Assembly: GCA_016708825.1 (NCBI GenBank)
Contig: JADJEZ010000004.1
Span: 248,001-312,000 of the forward strand
Direction: 5' to 3'
Source: Betaproteobacteria bacterium
GTDB taxonomy: Bacteria; Pseudomonadota; Gammaproteobacteria; Burkholderiales; Usitatibacteraceae
DNA: 64,000 nt
The position numbers and the translations under genes are program-made. A model generated the notes under the pieces. That model was not told the DNA's origin and did no database searches. It worked only from the letters and a program-made list of their open reading frames with translations. Below are positions 60,124 through 64,000 of this stretch, in pieces (the stretch's first letter is position 1; every line of letters starts with the position of its first letter).

Positions 60124-60666
60124 ATGCAATCGCGCCAGGAACTCGAACGCCGCGTTCGCGAACTCGAAGCGCGGCTCGCCCAGCCGGGAGGCGCTGCGTT
60201 TCGAGGCGTGCGCTACCGCTCGTCTTTCCAGATGCTGGGCCTGCCCTTCGTTTCCGTGGCGACGGGCCCCGACCCGGCGAAGGGCGAGGTGCGCGGCCAT
60301 GCGCGCGGCATCGTCGCGATCGGCGACATCGCCACCGGAGTTTTCGCCGTGGGTGGCTTGGCACGCGGCGTGTTCGCCTTCGGCGGGCTCGCGATCGGCG
60401 CGGTCACCTTCGGTGGCGCCTCGATCGGCGCGCTTGCGGCGGTCGGCGGGCTCGCGATCGGCAGCCTCGCGCTGGGCGGTGCCGCCTTCGGCTGGACCGC
60501 CATCGGCGGCGGGGCGGCCGGTGCCTTTGCCTGCGGCGGTGGCGCCGTAGGCGGGCAGGTGGTGTCTGCCCATCGGGTCGATCCGGAGGCGCTCGCCCAC
60601 TTCGAGCGCCTGGGGCTGGGGGCCGTCTGCAACGCCGGACCCCGGAAAGGGAAACGGGCGGCGTAG
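60124..60666 (+). CDS. Glycine-rich repeat protein with coiled-coil start
   Basis: 180 residues from ATG 60124 (SD GGGGA). A short helical start (SRQELERRVRELEARLAQ) is followed by about nine hydrophobic units of roughly eight residues ending in Gly or Gly-Gly (GVFAVGGLA, RGVFAFGGLA, IGAVTFGGAS, IGALAAVGGLA, IGSLALGGAA). The periodicity suggests a small beta-helix or a membrane-embedded stack. No family assigned with confidence; follows the aldolase gene by 73 bp. Confidence 0.65.
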   Translation: MQSRQELERRVRELEARLAQPGGAAFRGVRYRSSFQMLGLPFVSVATGPDPAKGEVRGHARGIVAIGDIATGVFAVGGLARGVFAFGGLAIGAVTFGGASIGALAAVGGLAIGSLALGGAAFGWTAIGGGAAGAFACGGGAVGGQVVSAHRVDPEALAHFERLGLGAVCNAGPRKGKRAA

Positions 60667-60698
60667 CCGCCGCCCGTCCCGCGTTCTCCCGTTCCCGC

Positions 60699-61147
60699 TC
60701 AGTGCCAGCGGTAGTCGTGCCGGTCGTGCCGGCGGTCGTGTCGCCGTTCCACGACGATGGGCGCATAGACCGGGCGCCGCGGGGCTTGCTGGTGCACGAT
60801 CACCGGGCGCGCGCGGACGACCACGGGCGGCGGGGAGTAGTACACCGGAGCCGGCGCGTAGTAGGTGCGCGGCGCGTAGTAGACCGGCGCGGGCGGCGCA
60901 TAGCTGACGGGCGGCGCGCCGTAGCGCGGGTCGTAATGGGCATGGGCGTCCGCGGCGATGCTGGCGCCGGTGACGGCACCGAGCAGGCCGCCCACCACGG
61001 CGCCGTGGCGACCGTTCACGTTGTGGCCTATGGCGGCACCGATGGTCGCGCCGACCAGCGCTCCCAGGCCGGCGTCTCCGGCGGAGGCGTGGATCGGAAC
61101 CAGTGCCGCGGTGGCGAGGGTGGCGATCGCAAGGATTTCCTGAGCAT
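60699..61147 (-). CDS. Glycine-zipper outer-membrane-type protein (one apparent frameshift)
   Basis: About 149 residues if repaired. Signal peptide MLRKILAIATLATAALVPIHASA after restoring one A (T-run 61136-61138 on the plus strand). Glycine zipper LGALVGATIGAAIGHN and GAVVGGLLGAVTGASIAA, a Pro/Tyr repeat (PVYYAPRTYYAPAPVYYSPPP), and a His/Arg tail (RRHDRRHDRHDYRWH). Such proteins insert in the outer membrane; the tail could bind metal. Converges with the gene at 60124. Confidence 0.65.
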
Positions 61148-61364
61148 CGTCGTTCTCCTGGGTGTCGTTGCGGCCGGCCCGGTGGCCTGTTCGCCGGGCG
61201 CCCGATTTCGGCGCCTGCACCCAATAACGCACCCCGGGGGGATGCGGTGGACCGCAACACATTCTGTTACACCGCGCCCGCGGGACCGGGGCGCGCGATA
61301 TAGTGGGCCCGTCCGGGGCATCGAAGAGCCCGGCACCCGAGAACGGCCTACGGAGAGCGAGGGC

Positions 61365-61481
61365 ATGAGCCACAGCAAGGACAAGGACACCAAGAAGATG
61401 GTGAAGAAGGAGCCCCTCAAGACGCCCAAGGAGAAGAAGGAGGCCAAGCGCCTCAAGAAGCTGGAGCGTCAGCGCGGGTGA
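61365..61481 (+). CDS. 38-residue lysine-rich protein
   Basis: Starts MSHSKDKDTKKMVKK at 61365 with GAGCGAGGG upstream and ends at a TGA overlapping the GTG start of nnrS. Almost half of the residues are Lys or Arg. TATAGT at 61299-61304 may be its -10. Function unknown; nucleic-acid binding or an SR/K-type small stress protein are guesses. Confidence 0.6.
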   Translation: MSHSKDKDTKKMVKKEPLKTPKEKKEAKRLKKLERQRG

Positions 61482-62647
61482 CGCAAGGCGCTCCCGCGCC
61501 GGGCCCGGCCCTCTGGAACCTGGGCTTCCGGCCCTTCTACCTCCTCGCGAGCGCATTCGGCGCCGCGGCCATCGCCGTCTGGGCGGCGCAGCTCGCGGGC
61601 TGGATTCCCGCCGGCGCCTACCTGGCCGGCCACCTCTGGCACGCCCACGAGATGATCTTCGGCTACACCGTGGCCGTGGTCGCCGGCTTCCTGCTGACGG
61701 CCGTGCGCAACTGGACGGGATTGGCCACGCCCAGCGGTGTGCCACTTGCTTGCCTTGCGGGCCTCTGGGTCGCCGGGCGCGTACTCGTCCTGATGCCCTG
61801 GCCGCTCGCCGCCGCGGTGGTGAACGCGGCTTTCCCCATTTGCGTCGGGGCGGCGATCGCGGTGCCGATGGTCCGCAGCGCCAACCGCCACAACTATTTC
61901 TTCGCGGCCTTGCTCGTCTTCCTGGGGATGGCGGTGCTCGCCTTCCATCTTTCCCTCCAGGGCCGGGTCGCGCTTCCCGCGCGTCTCGGTTTGCTGGCCG
62001 GGCTCGACATGGTCCTTTTCGTGATGGCCGTGATGGGCGGGCGCGTGATCCCGATGTTCACCAACAACGGCGTGCCGGGCACGAATGCGCGGCGCACGCT
62101 CGCGACCGAGCGGCTGTCGCTCGGAAGCGTCCTGGCACTCCTCGCGGCGGACCTCGCGCAAGCCCCCGCGGAAGTCGTCGGCGCGGTGGCCCTCGTGGCA
62201 GCGCTCGCCCACGCCGCGCGACTCTGGCTCTGGCAGCCCTGGCGCACCGTTCGCACGCCGCTGGTGTGGGTGCTGCACGCGGCCTATGCCTGGATCGTCG
62301 TCCACCTTGCCCTGCGCTCGCTCGCGGCTTTCGGCCTTGTGGGCGAGTCGCTCGCGTTGCACGCGCTGACGGTCGGTGCGATCGGCGGGCTCACCCTGGG
62401 CATGATGACGCGCACGGCGCGGGGCCATACGGGCCGCATCCTCGAAGCCGACGGCTGGGAGACCGCGGCCTATGCACTGGTCATGGCGGCGGCGCTGGTG
62501 CGCGTCGGAGGCGGGATCGCCCTGCCGCACGCCCTCGTCCCGACGGCCACGGTCTCGGCGGCGTTGTGGTCGGCGGCTTTTGCGATCTATGCGGTGCGCT
62601 ACTGGCCGGTGCTCACCCGGCCGCGCGTGGACGGCAAGCCGGGGTAG
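61478..62647 (+). CDS. NnrS family membrane protein
   Basis: 389 residues from GTG 61478. About twelve membrane helices with conserved LWNLGFRPFYLLAS, GHLWHAHEMIFGYTVAVVAGFLLTAVRNW (haem-ligand-type His), RVIPMFTNNGVPG and MMTRTARGHTGR. NnrS proteins relieve nitric-oxide stress in denitrifiers and others. No denitrification gene is in this window, so NO defence is the likely setting. Coupled to the small lysine-rich gene. Confidence 0.93.
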   Translation: MTQGAPAPGPALWNLGFRPFYLLASAFGAAAIAVWAAQLAGWIPAGAYLAGHLWHAHEMIFGYTVAVVAGFLLTAVRNWTGLATPSGVPLACLAGLWVAGRVLVLMPWPLAAAVVNAAFPICVGAAIAVPMVRSANRHNYFFAALLVFLGMAVLAFHLSLQGRVALPARLGLLAGLDMVLFVMAVMGGRVIPMFTNNGVPGTNARRTLATERLSLGSVLALLAADLAQAPAEVVGAVALVAALAHAARLWLWQPWRTVRTPLVWVLHAAYAWIVVHLALRSLAAFGLVGESLALHALTVGAIGGLTLGMMTRTARGHTGRILEADGWETAAYALVMAAALVRVGGGIALPHALVPTATVSAALWSAAFAIYAVRYWPVLTRPRVDGKPG

Positions 62648-62653
62648 GGGCCC

Positions 62654-63361
62654 GTGATCACGGTCCACCACCTGAACAACTCCCGGTCACAGCGCGTCCT
62701 GTGGCTGCTGGAGGAACTGGGCCTCGACTACGAAATCGTGCGCTACGAGCGCGATCCCCGCACGATGCTCGCGCCGGAAACCCTGCGCGAAGTCCATCCG
62801 CTCGGCAAGTCGCCGGTCATCACGGACGGGGAACGCACGATCGCCGAATCGGGCGCGATAATCGAGTACCTCGTCGACGCCCACGGCGGCGGCAGGCTCT
62901 CGCCGGCGCCGGGCACGCCGGAGCGCTTGCGGTACACCTATTGGCTGCACTACGCGGAAGCCTCCGCCATGCCGCCCCTGCTCCTGAAGCTCGTCTTCGA
63001 CCGGATCGAGCAGGGGCCCGTGCCCTTTCTCGTTCGACCCATCGTGCGGGCGGTCGCGGCGCGCGTGAAGGAAAGTTTCGTCCAGCCCCAGATCGAGCGA
63101 CACCTGGACTACCTCGAGACGGAACTCGGCCGCCACGAATGGTTCGCGGGAGGGCAGTTCACCGCGGCGGATATCCAGATGAGCTTCCCGCTGGAGGCCG
63201 CGGCGGCGCGCGGGGGGCTCGATGCGCGCAGGCCCCGCCTCCTGGCATTCCTCGATCGCATTCACGCCCGGCCCGCCTACGTGCAGGCCATCGCCCGAGG
63301 CGGGCGCTTCTCGCTGGGCGCGCAATGTCAGGGTGCGCCTGCGTTCAGCGGGCCTGGATGA
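62654..63361 (+). CDS. Glutathione S-transferase family protein
   Basis: 235 residues. N-terminal thioredoxin-fold with VHHLNNSRSQRVLWLLEELGLDYEIVRYERD and SPVITDGERTIAESGAIIEYL (Glu-Ser contacts glutathione); C-terminal helical domain with WFAGGQFTAADIQMSF. Starts 6 bp after nnrS, so may be co-transcribed. Its end overlaps the convergent spermidine-synthase-like gene by 17 bp. Substrate unknown. Confidence 0.92.
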   Translation: MITVHHLNNSRSQRVLWLLEELGLDYEIVRYERDPRTMLAPETLREVHPLGKSPVITDGERTIAESGAIIEYLVDAHGGGRLSPAPGTPERLRYTYWLHYAEASAMPPLLLKLVFDRIEQGPVPFLVRPIVRAVAARVKESFVQPQIERHLDYLETELGRHEWFAGGQFTAADIQMSFPLEAAAARGGLDARRPRLLAFLDRIHARPAYVQAIARGGRFSLGAQCQGAPAFSGPG

Positions 63362-64000
63362 GCGCTTCCACTACCGGCAGGAGATCCAGGCCGGTTTGCT
63401 TGCGAAGCTCGCGGGCGGGATCACGCAGGGCCTCGACGGCACCGCGAACCGGCGAATCCGCGCCTGCGATGACGACGGTATTTCCCGCCGCGCACTCCGG
63501 CAGCACGAGCGCATGGCCGTCGAACGCCTTGTCGATGCGCCCCACGGCCGCCATGGCGCCTCGGCCGCGGTTCAGGAGGTTGAACGCCGCGAGCCCGGAA
63601 CGCGCGAGCCGCGCGCGGCAATTGAGGTAGAAGGCGGGCGTGTCGAGCATGCCCGCCCGCCCCTCGCCGTCGAATCCGTCGACGACGATGAAGTCGTACC
63701 GCGCGCGCGTTCCTGCCAGGTGGTCGTGGCCGTCGCCGATCGTGATCCTGAGCCTGGCCGGGTCGTCGGGGAGCCGGAAATACTGCCGGGCGGCGGCGAC
63801 GACCTCGGGCAGGATCTCCACCACGTCGATCCTTGCGCACGGACGGTGGCGATGCAGGAACCGCGTGACCGAGGCGGCGCCCAGGCCGATCTGCAGCACG
63901 CGCGCCGGCCACCCCGCCCCGGGGCGAAGGACGAGTGCGGCCATCATCTGGCGCGTGTATTCGATCTCGAGGGACCAGGGCCGCGCGATGCGCATCGCGC
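63345..64000 (-). CDS. Spermidine-synthase-like methyltransferase-fold protein, 5' end cut
   Basis: At least 217 residues; the frame stays open to the window edge and the visible MRIARPWSLEIEYTRQMM corresponds to an internal family motif, so the true start lies outside. Rossmann motif RVLQIGLGAASVTRFL, DVVEILPEVVAAARQYF, and YDFIVVDGFDGEG. Such solo proteins resemble the catalytic half of spermidine synthase but often lack its function. Ends in the GST 3' region. Confidence 0.82.
   Translation of the reverse strand, partial: AMRIARPWSLEIEYTRQMMAALVLRPGAGWPARVLQIGLGAASVTRFLHRHRPCARIDVVEILPEVVAAARQYFRLPDDPARLRITIGDGHDHLAGTRARYDFIVVDGFDGEGRAGMLDTPAFYLNCRARLARSGLAAFNLLNRGRGAMAAVGRIDKAFDGHALVLPECAAGNTVVIAGADSPVRGAVEALRDPARELRKQTGLDLLPVVEALIQAR

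Overview
GC-rich (roughly 70 % by eye), densely packed, typical proteobacterial chromosome. Gene order points to a betaproteobacterium: thrS-infC-rpmI-rplT-pheS-pheT-ihfA-merR-tRNA-Pro; surE-pcm-nlpD; alaC-like/hom/thrC; a glycine-riboswitch gcvTHP operon; a gltIJKL transporter; and a large NAD-type glutamate dehydrogenase. I cannot name the genus. I see no prophage, insertion sequence, CRISPR array or plasmid function.

Layout. 1-2545: 3' end of a surface-polysaccharide cluster (glycosyltransferase, methyltransferase, WbsX/GH99-like). 2549-10216: translation operon with an internal promoter candidate in thrS, a non-AUG infC start, a structured rpmI leader, a terminator/attenuator before pheS, a second internal promoter candidate before ihfA, then tRNA-Pro and a strong terminator. 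10251-15516: ACP/acyl-activating/PlsC fusion, CoxG-like protein, malic enzyme. 15681-20438: tandem glycine riboswitch and gcvTHP. 20485-23893: kinase / DUF6285 / SDR / acyl-CoA dehydrogenase operon resembling lvaABDC of levulinate (4-hydroxyacyl-CoA) catabolism. 24077-26492: surE-pcm-nlpD. 26497-30380: MoxR / DUF58 / transglutaminase. 30583-33444: secreted ESGWG-module protein, histone-deacetylase-like amidohydrolase, DUF167, anchored hypothetical. 33535-42469: glutamate/aspartate ABC transporter, aspartate/glutamate racemase, NAD-GDH. 42462-46893: MFS transporter, Mth938-like protein, split DUF4331 pair with a TPR lipoprotein. 46967-51403: aminotransferase, GNAT, hom, thrC. 51493-57917: second ESGWG protein, mlaA, nadC, clpB behind a consensus heat-shock promoter, secreted hydrolase. 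58080-64000: aldolase/SDR fusion, two glycine-rich proteins, a 38-residue lysine-rich protein, NnrS, GST and a truncated spermidine-synthase-like gene.

Quality caveat. Nine genes carry ten small apparent indels, mostly in G/C runs, and an eleventh lesion is a lone in-frame TAG. Affected genes include clpB, thrC, gltL and glutamate dehydrogenase, all otherwise fully conserved. I read most as consensus errors and annotate each as one gene with the break marked.

The most interesting items are the lva-like 4-hydroxyacyl-CoA module, the consensus RpoH promoter of clpB, the SD-sequestering hairpin at infC, the folded rpmI leader, and the recurring ESGWG secreted module.
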